Assembly: GCF_052857255.1 (NCBI RefSeq)
Contig: NC_135500.1
Location: forward strand, 102,874,548-102,938,547
Origin: Amblyomma americanum
Lineage: Eukaryota > Arthropoda > Arachnida > Ixodida > Ixodidae
Length of the DNA stretch: 64,000 nt
Reading direction: 5' to 3'
Part shown: positions 43,785-54,939 of the stretch, in pieces
Layout of the letters: each line of letters begins with the position of its first letter
Position numbering within the stretch: the first letter of the stretch is position 1
The notes under the pieces: generated by a model
Database searches by the model: none
What the model saw: only the letters and a program-made list of their open reading frames with translations
Told to the model about the DNA's origin: nothing
Program-made: the position numbers and the translations under genes

Positions 43785-45079
43785 CGTTCAAGGCGATATC
43801 TTTATTTGTGTTTGACAGATAGTATCGATACAGGTACGTACGGAAAGCTGGCAATGCCAGCTACAAATGGTGGAATTTTTCAATATAGTCTCCATTACGG
43901 GCAATTCGCTTGCGCCAACACAAAACAAGATTTTTGATGCCGTCGGCGAAGTATTGTCGTGGCTGCTGGCGACACCATTGGCGAACTGCTGCTTCCACCT
44001 CCGCGTCACAACTGTAGCGTTGGCCCTTAAGGTGATCCTTGGGTTTGGGGAAGAGCCAAAAGTCGCAGGGCGCAAGGCCTGGACTGCAGGCAGGATGAGG
44101 CAGAATATCCGTGAACCTCAAGCGCTGCAGTGCTTCCCGAGTTTTGTGGCTCGTGTGCGGACGAGCATTGTTGTGGTGCAGGATTGCCTTTTTACGCTTA
44201 TCTTTGCGAGTGCATTTCAGTCTGGCTCGCAGTCGCTTTAGGGTGTCAGCGTAGCGGTCCGAGTTTATTTTCTCACCGTGTCGGAGAAATTAAGCATGCA
44301 CGACACCATCCAAATACAAAAAGAGAGTCAACAACACTTTGCCAGCAGATGAGAGAACTGAATTTTTTTTTGGCACAGGAGAGGACGTGTGGCGGTACTC
44401 CATCGACCAACACTTCGTTTCCGGATCATAATGGTGGGTCCACGATTCGCCGCCAGTAAAAATTGTGGGAAGAAAGTTGCCACCTTCCTGTCCATATCGC
44501 AGAGGCACCTGCTGACAGATTATCTTCCTCGACTTTTTCATGTCAGTCGTCAGTTCCCGTGGTACCTAACGACCGCAAATCTTCTTGCAGCGCAGGAGGT
44601 CCTGAATGATGTGGTTCACTGAACCAATGGGAATGGCGAGTGCTGTTGCGATCTCGTGTTGCTTGACCCTGCGATTGTCCCAAATAAACTAGTCCAACTG
44701 ATGCTGATGATCCTCATCAGAGGCCGTTGCGGGCCGCCCACTTTGGTGCTGGTCCTTGAGATCTGATGCGGCTGGTTCTTGCTCTTTCACAGTCCTTGCC
44801 CACCTCCGCACAGTGCTGACGTCAACACAGGCATCCCTGTAAACTGCAGTTAGACGGCGATGAATGTATATGGGCACATAACTTTCCGCAGCCCGAAATT
44901 CAGTTACAGCCCGCTGTTTCGAGCGGACATCACTGTATGCCATGGATTTCTGGATTACTCTGGAATAAGCAGAGATAGGAAGTTGAAGCAAGTGACATTC
45001 TGTAGCTTAAACATCAGTGCATTAATTATAAAGAGTTCAGATGTTTACAATACTACTGACAAAGTAGTGGGCTTGGAGA

Positions 45080-45102
45080 CATTACTTTCTGAATCGCCCT
45101 CG
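45080..45102 (-). repeat. Mariner right TIR
   Basis: It ends in gccctcg and is followed by TA, the mariner target dinucleotide. Confidence 0.85.
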
Positions 45103-46917
45103 TACACTAGACCCTTCTGACTTAGATTGGCAGAAAGTTTATAAATAAACCTGTGCTTTTATTCAGGAATTACTAATATCGTTTTCGAGCGGTCAGCTAG
45201 TTTACTATTGGAAAACCGTTTCTCAAACAAAGTACAGACGAAAGGCTGCCGGGGCATTTCCAGCATCCTGTGCCTAACGACGGAAATAGAGCGATGCACA
45301 ATCCATGCCGATCTTTCTAAGCGCCATTGCCTTCGCCTCTCAGGAATGCGCGTCACTATGTATTCTGCATCCTGAATAATAGAAGCACTGAATAAATGGA
45401 AGGTAATATAAAACAGCACTTTGGAGGCTTACTCTGAATAGCTGCTAAATTTGGATGATATGCGAAAATAAGCGGTGAAAAAAAACACCGGAAGAGAGCC
45501 AAAAACATGCTGCTGCCGTGGGAGCGACCACTTGGTTCTTTTTGGTATCAATGAAATTGAGGTGTGAAAAATCAACCGGAAAACCCATTAGATGAGTTGT
45601 AAAGAACGAAATCTTGGGTATCAGCGTTAGCAAGAAACAACACAATGAGTTGCATGTTCTCGTGCGTATGCCAGGTCAACATACATTTGCACAAAAACGC
45701 ACGATTGGGCGTTGAATGGTGCTTTGCTCACGAATAACATCAGAGGGAAACAAGTAAGACCAAGGGCAGCAGCAAATCAGACACGAGCTCGACTATAAAA
45801 ACAATACTTTATGCTCAAGAACAGTTTATTCACTTGCATGAAAAAAGTTTTGAAGAACATATGGCATTGAGCACAAATCCCATAGCAATTCTCAATAGAT
45901 TGCAGAGAATAGATAATTCGCTGCCGCCGGGCTCGTTCAAAAAATAAGTCGCTTCAGGCAGGACATTACCTCTCGCGAAAGAAGGTTCTAGAAGCACTGC
46001 TGTAGATTATTCAGCCGGCAAGCAGACCTAAGAAATTCATTTTTTTCACCCTTTCAGCGACCCCATTAATTACTCCTTTATAGGCAATTCTAGCCTATCT
46101 TTCCCCTGCCTTGATGTCAGAAGGACGAAGGTGCTTGTGTACAAAGTAAGCAATTTCGCCACGATTTCGCGAAGAAAAGCAAACACAACATTCTACTCTT
46201 ATCACTTGGAGGGAGATTTATTCTGGCTTATATCCACCAGGGCAACGCGACTGTGAATAAGCGTACCGTTTGCTTTCAATTTGAGCGTTATGTCGGATCT
46301 TACGTTCGTTATGTCACGTTACGTTTCAGTTTACTGGTAAACGTTTTACACAATAGGCATTCGCTTGAAACCCGAACCAAAACTTACAATGCTGGGCCCA
46401 GAGTTCCCATGTTACATCTGTTGCCCCGTGTAGTGAATGATCATGTAGTTACCATGCACAACTGCTGGCCTCGTCGACTGGGCAGTCAAGTACATGAGAA
46501 GAAATGGCATTCAGGCTGTGTGGTCGGTCCCTGGCTTTAGCTATACACGTGAACAAAGATGTAAATGAATGAAGTATTTCTGTTGTTATCCAAAACATTT
46601 TGCTTTCTTTGTTTCGATTCTACCGTAATTGCCGCAGTGTGTTCATTAACTAATTTATTTTTCCCGAAAAGTTGAAGCGGGGCTTCAAGTGTAAGGTTTC
46701 GTTGAAGTATTGACCAGTACAGCGCGATGAACATTTATGTTGAATAACCGTAACCACTTCCCCCTGCACACCGTATCTGTCTTGCGTTATGCCGGAAACT
46801 GATGCGCGAGAGTGTCACTTTCAGTTGCTGGGCTTAGCGATGTTTAGTCAGCATCGCACGAGAGTTTCTAAGTAATTATTCTCTAAAAATATGTTTGCTG
46901 TGCTCGATGGAACGCAG
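45103..46917. other. Intron sequence, nothing recognised
   Basis: No supported feature between the mariner and the terminal exon. Confidence 0.5.
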
Positions 46918-48672
46918 GTGGCCGCCACTGCTCTTTCCACCGAACGCCGCACCGTGACACCTCGTAGAACACAGTGCCAAGTTCTGCCTGCTCACGCCCG
47001 ATCCGAACCTTTGCGGCTGCGAAGCCCATTCGCGGTGCGCAAACATTTTTCGGAACCTCTGCAGAGGCGGTCAGCCGTCAGCGCTACAAAGGTGGCGTGG
47101 CGGAGTTCTCGGGGAGCGCTTCATTCAAGTGACTTGATTTCTCTCACATCGAGTGCCACCTCATCAGCCGCTGGAAGGATCGATGTTCCAAATGACACCG
47201 AGGAAATGACGCCCAGATCCGTCTCGACAGCCGTAGCAACCCCCGAGATGGCGGATGGCGACGAGGAGACATTGCGCAGTGTAGATCTGCCTTCTGCGTA
47301 TTGCAGGCCCCACTTTTGGTCCGGCATTGCCGCTTCAAGGGCGAGGCCACCGTGCGCCGAGAAGTGTGATGCTGATAGCGCCAGCGTCCAGAGGGATGCC
47401 ATTCTCTCGACAGCGGTCAGCGACACGGCACTGTCAGCGAACTGCAGCGAAGTTTCGACTAAAGACACACTGGGAAAGTTTTCGAAGCCGGATTTTCAGG
47501 TGGATCACTCAGACCTCCAAGCTTCTTTCGTGACTAGGAAGACCTACCAGCGCCCGGCTGCCGAAGGGTGCTCAGGGATACAGAAACCAGCGGCTAAGCC
47601 ACCTATGCCGCTGCCTCGGAAGGTCTGGAATATCTTGTTTACCGGCTCTGTGACTTCTGAAAGCGCGTCATCTTTTGCACCGGCGCCACGACCGCGGGGC
47701 GGAGTTAGCGACAGCGTATGTAAGTTAAAAGAACAGCTTTTGGAAGTTGCCGGCAAAACATTATTCGGAGTCTCCAGAAAAGAATATACGAGCAAAGATA
47801 CGGGAGCCATATGCTTAGAAAACATCGATTCCCGCTCCCCAAAGCAATCGTCAAGCGGTGCAAAGGTGAGCGGCTCTTCTATGAAGCTTTCCGCGAAACT
47901 GTCATCGCTTTCTTCACACCGTATATCTCAAAGAGAACCGTCTCTTCCATCTGCGAATGAATTGTTCCGCATTGGAAACGCACCAGGAAGCATTTGTCAC
48001 AACGGCACCACGTCGGCCAAAGATTATAGCGCGCTACCTTCGCCGTCGAAGCCTTCGACAGGCGGGCTATCGAGAACGGATAAAGGAATTCCAGAAATTA
48101 CGGAGGGGCTCGTCTCGCGCTTCCCACTAGGAAGTGGATGTAGTGTCAGCGATGTTGTCCCATCTGAGTTTAGTGGCACGACGACCAGTGAGAATCTTTC
48201 GGCGTTCCTGGCCAAGCTTGGAATCTTGCCTCCTGAGAAACGCGGCCGGATGTCCCCCGAGACCGTCAGTGATCTCTCCGTGGTCGCAGTGGACCGTGGT
48301 CCCGAAGCCAGCCTGGTTGGGGTCGAAGCAACGTCTCTGACGCTGTTCCAGTGCAGCGGCTCGAGTGCTGAGCTGAATCGTGAAAGGCCGGACTCATCGA
48401 CGTCTTTTTCCATCGTCGAGACTAGCGCCGTGAACTCTCCGCAGCTGGAGGCGCCCTACGTCGACAACCTGCAAATCGCAACAAGCCGGGACGCTTCAGA
48501 CTTGTGCTCAGGCAATAGCATATCAGCCGTCCGCAGTTGCTGTTCACCGAGACCCATGCCCCACCGGGGCCGTTCCTTTTCCGCGGCTTCCGACTTTTAC
48601 TCGTGCTCTTCGCGTCTGTCGGAGCGACCACCATATTTTTTCCGGTTTTCTCGCAAGTCGCACGAAAAATGA
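46918..48672 (+). CDS. Terminal cytoplasmic tail exon with stop
   Basis: It begins after ggaacgcag (phase 0) and ends at TGA at 48670-48672, giving 584 residues. The upstream ATG at 46891 is in the intron. The sequence is Ser/Thr-rich and mostly without predicted fold. Short recognisable stretches are a proline-rich KPPMPLPRKVWNILFTG, SENLSAFLAKLGILPPEKRG, and an aromatic/basic C-terminus, RPPYFFRFSRKSHEK. It is by far the longest open frame in the window and has GC-ending codons. No domain is recognised. No canonical AATAAA was seen in the next ~500 bases. Confidence 0.9.
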   Translation: MAATALSTERRTVTPRRTQCQVLPAHARSEPLRLRSPFAVRKHFSEPLQRRSAVSATKVAWRSSRGALHSSDLISLTSSATSSAAGRIDVPNDTEEMTPRSVSTAVATPEMADGDEETLRSVDLPSAYCRPHFWSGIAASRARPPCAEKCDADSASVQRDAILSTAVSDTALSANCSEVSTKDTLGKFSKPDFQVDHSDLQASFVTRKTYQRPAAEGCSGIQKPAAKPPMPLPRKVWNILFTGSVTSESASSFAPAPRPRGGVSDSVCKLKEQLLEVAGKTLFGVSRKEYTSKDTGAICLENIDSRSPKQSSSGAKVSGSSMKLSAKLSSLSSHRISQREPSLPSANELFRIGNAPGSICHNGTTSAKDYSALPSPSKPSTGGLSRTDKGIPEITEGLVSRFPLGSGCSVSDVVPSEFSGTTTSENLSAFLAKLGILPPEKRGRMSPETVSDLSVVAVDRGPEASLVGVEATSLTLFQCSGSSAELNRERPDSSTSFSIVETSAVNSPQLEAPYVDNLQIATSRDASDLCSGNSISAVRSCCSPRPMPHRGRSFSAASDFYSCSSRLSERPPYFFRFSRKSHEK

Positions 48673-50626
48673 GTTTAGGCTGCATTTATGCTTAGTGTTG
48701 GCTCTGAAATAATTCGTTACTTTATTTTATCTCACTCAAGTATAGAATTAATGTTTGATAAATCAATGCACGGTCATGAGTCTCTCCCAATAATTGTTTT
48801 GCGTACATAACAACTGTGAACATTTCCTGATTACTAATTGCATGACGTTTCAGACTGTTTGCATAGAACCTGTTCCTCGAGGTTACAGTATTGAACAACA
48901 AAATAATGCCGATAAGTTGCTTCCGCAATAGAGTAAGAGCTCATGCAACAGGCTGAAGCAGTGTGACTACTTGCGTGGGCCCGTGCGCCTTCAGTATTTA
49001 TGGCATAAAGTTCTTCACCCAAACGACCAACAAGCGTGTACTGTGTTTGCGAGAACGTACATAATAGGCATTACTTCAAGATGGTCTGAATTCTGAAATG
49101 TGCTTTTTTGTCTTTTAGGATAAATGCAAGGATTTTGTTGAACTAATGCTTCCGGTTTTGCTTAGCCCAGACAAGCTTTCAGAGCACAGATGGCATTAAA
49201 AACTAAACGCCTTGACAATATTCTCTTTCGCATTGAAGACAGCCTATAGCAAGCAGGGAAACAAAAAAATTCAATTCAAGCGGAGCCTGTTTGGCTCCCC
49301 CTTCCGGGATAAGAACTGGCAGTCCAGTGTGCAGCTCTAAATTGAAGGAAAAGATTGCGATTGGCTAACAACGGTAAGCTTGAGGACGGGAAGGGTTAAG
49401 CGAGCAGATGGGGTGAAAGGACAGAATTGCGGTACCTATGAATCCTACGGTGGTGATTCAAGGCGTTTGGTTTCAAGGGTTGAGAAATGGTGGCTTGATG
49501 GCGCCTCCTGGTTCTGCTTTGTATTTGCTTTCTGAGTTGCGTTCTCGAGTCTGTGTGCATGCACTGCCCACAGGATAAAAGAACTGCGACTAACGTCTAG
49601 TAAACGTCTAAACATAGCAATGTGAATACCTTAACAAAAAGCTTCACTTCAGATGTTCTGTAGACGTAGGCATCTACAAGCTCTGCTGTGGCTATGCTGG
49701 TGCTATGCTAGTAGAGGACTTTAAAATTTTAAACAAACTGCATTAGCGAATGTAGGGCACGCGGCAGCACGTCGGACTACAAGAGAAGCTTGCGCGATTC
49801 GGATAAATATTAAGCGGAAAGAACCCTTTCTTGGGTATGTGCGGATTCGGAACACACATTTATCGCGGCGTTTTAAATGACAGCTTCGAAATGACGCAGC
49901 ATTCATTGTCACTCTCTTCAAAGCACTCGCCAACTGTTCGCAGCAGCCTCCATGGGCACTCTGGGAAACAAGAAAAATATTTCAAAAAGTTCTGCTTGCA
50001 CTTCAATGGGCCGCGCTTCCCTTTCGTACCTCCAGCCGGGAATCGCCCCCCACGCGCGCGTTAAGCGATGTTTTATATGTACGTCGCCTTCGAAAAGACA
50101 GGAAATTTTTGCCGAAATTCTACAAACTTGCAAAACCAGAAATCTGTGAACGTTGGTTTGTCTACCACCGCCGCGCAGGTGCTCTCGTGGTTCCGACGCC
50201 GATATGACACTCACGCGTCGGGAGCGGGAACGGCGGAAAGCGCCGGCGACGCGGTGTGGGCGGGAGTGTCTTCCAAACTGTAGCGCTAGCAGTGTAAACG
50301 ATGTTTCGAGATGGCGGTACCGTCGGCAGTTATGACACAAACCCGCAAACATCGCAAGATCTTGCTCAGCGTTTAGCCATCGGAGTAGTGCTTTCGAACT
50401 AACAACGTTTCATACTTTCAGAGGCTTTTCAAGGACCCGTGATACATTACGGTGCTGGCGACGTCTTATTCTATCGATCTAAACCTAAGTTTTCATGGGA
50501 AAAGGAGTGGTAATAGTATGTAGGCTGATAGTTTGGAAGACGGAAGGATAGGGGTCCTGTTAACTAGGAGATCGAGGACGGGACAACGGCTTAATGTGCA
50601 TAATAGTAAACAATGCCTGTAAGGTT
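48673..50626. other. 3' flank/intergenic, no gene recognised
   Basis: The gene's 3' UTR must begin here, but its end cannot be placed. An ATTAAA variant occurs near 49194. ORFs at 49831-50352 on both strands overlap and lack motifs. Confidence 0.4.
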
Positions 50627-52140
50627 TCAGTTTCGTACTGACTGAGAGTGGGAATAAGAAATTAGAATGGGAGTCGCTGCGTTTCTTGAAGAAAATTTTG
50701 CACGCTTCCTCAAATGAGAGAAGCGGCGGCAGAACAGCAGAAAGTGATCTTTTGTCTCAGGTTCGGCACAAAAAGGGCACAATGGGGAAGCCGCCAGGCT
50801 AGATCTGTGAAGGTAGAAATTTAGAAGGGGAACCCGGCAACGCAAACGGGGGAAAGAGACCTCTAGTCTGCGCGAGCGCCAGTCTTTGCTACTGCAATGA
50901 TGCAGAAGATGCTGATATTCGGGAGATGATGTTGGAGCCGAGGAAGCAAATTCCTGAAATATTGTGTAGCTGCGAAACCTCACCGCAGCTGTATATGCAC
51001 ACGTTGGCAGGACAGCAACAATTGGGCCGCAGAGAGATGCTCTTGCTAAGGAATCTGCAACCTCATTTAAGTGAAAGCCCATGTGACCTGGTACCCAAAG
51101 CAACCTTACCGAATTGAGATGGAGCGGAATCAGCAACTTAATGTGGCGTAATACCCGAGACTCAGTGGGTGAGGATAATGAAGAGCAAATGGACAGAGAG
51201 TATGTCATAACCATGACCTGGGAAACGGTAGTTTCTAATTTTCGTAAGGCTAAGATTACTGCTAATAATTCAGCCAGAAAAACTGGAGTGAAGTCAGGAA
51301 GACGGAGAGAAAAAGGCCAATCCAGTGAAGGCGAAAAAATTCCCACACATGCCTTTTCGCGATCCTGCGAGGCATCGGTAGCAATAAGAACATGAGAGGG
51401 AAAGGACCTTAGGTGGTCCTGCAACAGACCCTGAAGAAGCGGGAAGGGCTGCAGCTTTGCATTCGATGGGAAAATGTCATCGAATTCAATCTGGAGAGAT
51501 GATGAGTTGCTATACATTTGGCGGACATCTGCGCAATGAATATTGATCTGATCAAGGAGGGACTGCACGTAACATATCTGCGGAGTATGAAAACGAGACC
51601 GGGCGGCACTAAAAAAGGCGGAAGGTTGACTAAAAAATATTATACTGGAAGCGTGAAGGGGTGAGTCGCACAATTTTAAAAATGTTTGAACTGTTAAAAG
51701 GCGAAACCTAGCTTATAACGATGGAATTCGCCCCTCAAGGTGCAGAACAGCATTGGCGACATATTTTGGAAGCTCCAGACAAAGGCGCAACGCCTCACGC
51801 TCCAACAGCACAAGAGGGCAAAGTTTATAGACAGGAGCTCAGGAGCTCCTCCTGAGAATAAAACACACCCGAACTCCAAAATTGGGCGGACGTACATTTT
51901 ATAAATCATCAGAAGTGTATGCCTTATCATGCCTGACCTAGCACTACAAAGCCTGCGTAGGATGCCAACGGCCCGAACTCCTTTCGCCGAAACTTGCTCA
52001 ATGTGTGGCCGCCAGGATTGAGTAGAGGCGTATATTACTCCGAGATTCTTCACCGTCTGAACTTGAGGTACTATGTTATTTCTATAGAGCAGGCATATAT
52101 TAACAGGAACAGAAACCGGAAATACTAACAATGCGCATTG
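50627..52140 (-). mobile_element. I-like LINE 3' half (RT end and RNase H)
   Basis: ORF 52131-51694 gives the RT connection region: VKNLGVIYASTQSWRPHIEQ, then VGILRRLCSARSG and RPILEFGCVLFSG. After a frameshift, ORF 51673-50627 (348 codons) carries RNase H: ATDASQ, ELLAVILALRKLE and LLWVPGHMGFHLNEVADSLA. A C-terminal zinc-finger-like CPFCAEPETKDHFLLFC follows. The third acidic position reads MTYSLS where TDSLS is expected, so one catalytic Asp is lost. It is 5' truncated beside a SINE. Confidence 0.85.
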
Positions 52141-52150
52141 GTTGAAGTGA

Positions 52151-52344
52151 AGGAAGAGGTGCCGTAGTAGAGGGCTCCGGAATAATTTCGACTACCTGAT
52201 GATCTTTACTTTCGCTGACATTGCACAGTTCACGAGCGCCTCTGCGTTTCGCCTCCATTGAAACGTGGTCGCCGCGGTTGGGTTTGAACCCGGGTACTCC
52301 GGCTCAGTAGTCGAGCGCCCTAATCAGTGAGCCACCGCGGCGGG
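52151..52344 (-). mobile_element. tRNA-headed SINE
   Basis: The head is ccgccgcggtggctcactga with a ggttcaaacccaacc B box, followed by the tick SINE body ending near 52151. It directly abuts the truncated end of the LINE. No clear target-site duplication was found. Confidence 0.8.
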
Positions 52345-53429
52345 CTTCAGTTAAATGCTGTAGAAATAGCACAACCGCTCAACTAGAGTATTTAGTCGGC
52401 AGAATGCATTATTTACAATTGAGGAAAGCTACACAAGATCTATACTCGGTGGTAGAGGTCTGCACGGGCCGGTATCTAGAGTAGGCCCGGCTCTACTCGC
52501 CGCCATCTTCGTTCCGGACCCGACGGCGGCCTCCTGTCAATTCCTAATGCACGGTGCTCATTCGGTTCGGCCTGTGATAGCCCGTTTGCTTTTCATGACA
52601 GAATTCACTTCGGTCTCGAAAAAAATGAAGAACAAACAGTGAAAAAAAATCAGTGTACGCGCTGAAAAAGTGTCAGGAAGAAAAATGCGCAATAGGAGCA
52701 ACGAGTGCCCAGTGAAGCGGGGCACAGCCGGAGAAATCGAGCACTGCATGCTATCCTTTTCAGTGGCTCCAGAGGCAATACTTTAGGAAAGAAATTTCTA
52801 AAAACAACGGCTTTAGAGCAAGCGTGCTCTGTTTCCCTCATAAGCGTGCTATGACACTTAGCGTCCTAGCGCACTATGAGCGCTTTGTTCCGGACATAAG
52901 CTTTGATTCAGTTAGCGGGTCAGGGTAGAAGCCGATAAACAGGCGTTTTTGCTTCGAAGTGCACACAGATTTACTTACAATGCAAGGAGACTTCGTTCAG
53001 CAGTGAGAATTATGGAATCATATCGTTTTTTTAAAGAGAACTCTTTTTCGAGCTATATATATCTTTAAAAAGTCCAAACATCTCCATGTCCCAAGAGTGG
53101 AATTCGCAACCCAAGGACAACATCCGCATGGGTTACGCAAAGGGTGTTCTTAAACAGGGTGTCATTGATGGTTACCGCAGTGTCTCGTGACGGCTTTATT
53201 GATTTACAAAATTTTCGGGGGTTTCTCCTAAGCAACTTTGGTAATGTTGTGTCAAAAAAAAAATGCTTTGCTTTGCGTACGTAATTCGCGGTTTTCGTAT
53301 TAGCTTTATCTTATGCCTTCCACATACCTTGGTTATTTTTCAATGTCGCTATCCTGTAGAGCCGTCAACTTTTATTTTTACGCATTGTAATTGTGGTCTT
53401 GAACCAAGGGGCTGAACCTTTGTTTCACG
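52345..53429. other. Non-coding, nothing recognised
   Basis: No supported feature. Confidence 0.5.
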
Positions 53430-54250
53430 TGTTGTGGTGGGTAGAAACTTCTGAGCGAGTTCATTGAAATTATTGTGGAGAAGGCACCACTTTTCTTTTG
53501 TTGAACGCGCATGAAATCCGCTTTCGTAAGGGCTATAAAAATTTTACAGTTCTCGGTTTATTGTTGGATAATCACTGCGGTGATACAGATGTATTCGTTT
53601 GGGAGTTTTTTTTTTTATGCCCGGGAATGTTAAAGTAGCGAAGATAATCGTGTGGTCACTTATTTATTGAAGGTAATGAAGCGACTGGAGACTAGCAGGG
53701 TCAGGCGTTAGTAGAAGATCCAGTATGTTTGCGCTGCTAGCCGTTTCTCTACTAGCCTGAGTGATTACCTGCGTTAGTACTCTAACAGGCAATTAACAAA
53801 AACAATGCATTCTCTAGAAGTTGGGCATGAGTTCTGAAACCAATCTATGTTGGGGTAGTTATATCTTCGAAAAAACTAACTTTGCATGTGAGTACTTCGT
53901 ATAGGTATCTATGTTGGGGTAGTTATATCTTCGAAAAAACTAACTTTGCATGTGAGTACTTCGTATAGGTAGTTTAGAGCATCGTTGAAGTGTTTTATAA
54001 TGTCTGAATTGAGTTTCGGTCGACAGTAGTAGAGGCCTAACACGATAAGCCTGCTCGAGTTATTACAGGTGACCTACAGCATCTCTTGGGGCGTGTCAAT
54101 GTACGCTTTAGAGTGACAGATGTATTTATTTATTGTGATCAGGACGCCACTGCCTGTACTGAGTAAACGATCTTGCCGCTATGTTATGAATTAAGGCGAG
54201 TAAAAAAAATTCCCGAGTCTTAAACAGTGCGCGTAACCAACGTTACTGAC
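53430..54250 (-). mobile_element. LINE endonuclease remnant
   Basis: The - strand shows, in order: an RLIVLGLYYCRPKLNSD block (usually YRPP), YNYPNIDWFQNSCPTSRE (usually GDFNYPGIDW), LDLLLTPDPASLQSLHYL, and ISDHTIIFATLTFPG with the SDH catalytic motif kept. This is the AP-type endonuclease of a jockey/CR1-like LINE, broken by many stops. Confidence 0.7.
53844..53971. repeat. Perfect 64-bp tandem duplication
   Basis: Copies at 53844-53907 and 53908-53971 are identical over 64 bases, starting tctatgttggggtag and ending cgtataggta. It lies inside the decayed LINE endonuclease. Confidence 0.95.
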
Positions 54251-54506
54251 AGGATGACGCATTGCTGTTCGCTACCGTCTCTCTCATTAACGTTCTCATG
54301 ACATTGGCTACTGTCTAGATTTGTGTAGAACTCTTCGGCTACTTTAACTATCGTATCCATATTGCTAACGACATCGCCTTCCTTGATCCTTCACGAATAC
54401 ATGTGGTTTTTACTTAAGCCTAGTATCCTCTTCGCCACCTTTAGGCTACCTCCTTTCGTTAGAGCATGCTCGATTCGCTGAGTATTAAACTTCCTTATGT
54501 CGGCTA

Positions 54507-54521
54507 CCCCCCCCCCCCCCC
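54507..54521. repeat. C15 homopolymer
   Basis: Fifteen C in a row, one of five G/C runs of 15-20 bases in the window (others at 21202, 37176, 57133 and 62003). Confidence 0.95.
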
Positions 54522-54675
54522 TTGCGCTTATTTATTAGGCTCAATAGCTCTGCTAGTTCTATTTTGTCTCTACGGCTAGACGCCCTCATGCTTTGGCGTT
54601 TCTTCATCAGACCTTTCGTTTACTGAGATAGCTTACCGGTATCCTGTCGAACCATCCTACCACTTACTAATATGG

Positions 54676-54912
54676 AGCCGCCGCTGTGGCTGAGTGGTTA
54701 TGGCGCTCGGCTGCTGGCCCGAAAGACGCGGGTTCGATCCCGGCCGCGGCGGTCGAGTTTCGATGGCGGCGAAATTCTAGAGGCTTGGGTACTGTGCGAC
54801 GTCAGTGCACGTTAAAGAACCCCAGGTGGTCGAAATTTCCGGAGCCCTTCAATACGGCGTCTCTCATAGCCTGAGTCGCTTTGGGACGTTAAACCCCTAT
54901 AAACCAAACCAA
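54676..54912 (+). mobile_element. Young full-length Ruka-type SINE with perfect target-site duplication
   Basis: Head gagccgccgctgtggctgag, B box gggttcgatcccggc, intact body and an aaaccaaaccaa tail. A perfect 14-base duplication, acttactaatatgg, flanks it at 54662-54675 and 54913-54926. It is the least diverged copy here. The small frame across it (54686-54874) is not a gene. Confidence 0.93.
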
Positions 54913-54939
54913 ACTTACTAATATGGCGCATCCGTAATA

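Larger units (their letters stand above)
43762..45102 (-). mobile_element. Complete but inactivated mariner transposon
   Basis: The 1.34-kb element has matching terminal inverted repeats: cgagggcgatttagaaagta at the left and tactttctgaatcgccctcg at the right. A TA follows the right end; CA stands at the left where TA is expected. The - strand encodes a mariner transposase: an N-terminal helix-turn-helix (44991-44689, RRWARTVKE), then KSRKIICQQVPLRY, then the catalytic region to 43861. The DD34D triad is broken. The first site reads TGGESW where GDE is usual, and the second reads HHNNARPH where HDNARPH is usual. The third (LAPCDFWLF) is kept. The protein is split over at least three frames. 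It lies in the last intron. Confidence 0.9.
18853..48672 (+). other. Gene model: EB-module transmembrane protein with giant disordered tail (10 exons, 5' incomplete)
   Basis: Ten exons join with matching phases: 18853-18999 (in 1/out 1), 23404-23604 (1/1), 23951-24047 (1/2), 27170-28246 (2/2), 29863-30320 (2/1), 36077-36243 (1/0), 36664-37008 (0/0), 40221-40481 (0/0), 42730-42975 (0/0), 46918-48672 (0/stop). They encode about 1,583 residues. The order is two six-cysteine EB-type modules, a ~24-residue membrane helix, then a strongly basic start to a ~1,435-residue Ser/Pro/Ala-rich tail. The basic flank after the helix puts the tail in the cytoplasm and the cysteine modules outside. Introns run from 346 to 5,756 bases and carry many transposons. 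The signal peptide and earlier exons are not identified. EB proteins in arthropods are often auto-named 'prion-like-(Q/N-rich) domain-bearing protein 25', but I know of no functional assignment. The model is an inference from splice sites and phase agreement. Confidence 0.75.

Noticed and set aside
46891..46917. ATG at 46891 as the start of a stand-alone 593-residue protein
   Set aside because: An acceptor at 46916-46917 and phase agreement with 42730-42975 make it an internal frame extension of a terminal exon.
54676..54760. tRNA genes at 42081, 54676 and in the - strand SINE heads
   Set aside because: They are followed by SINE bodies and tails, several have target-site duplications, and none folds as an intact tRNA by eye.
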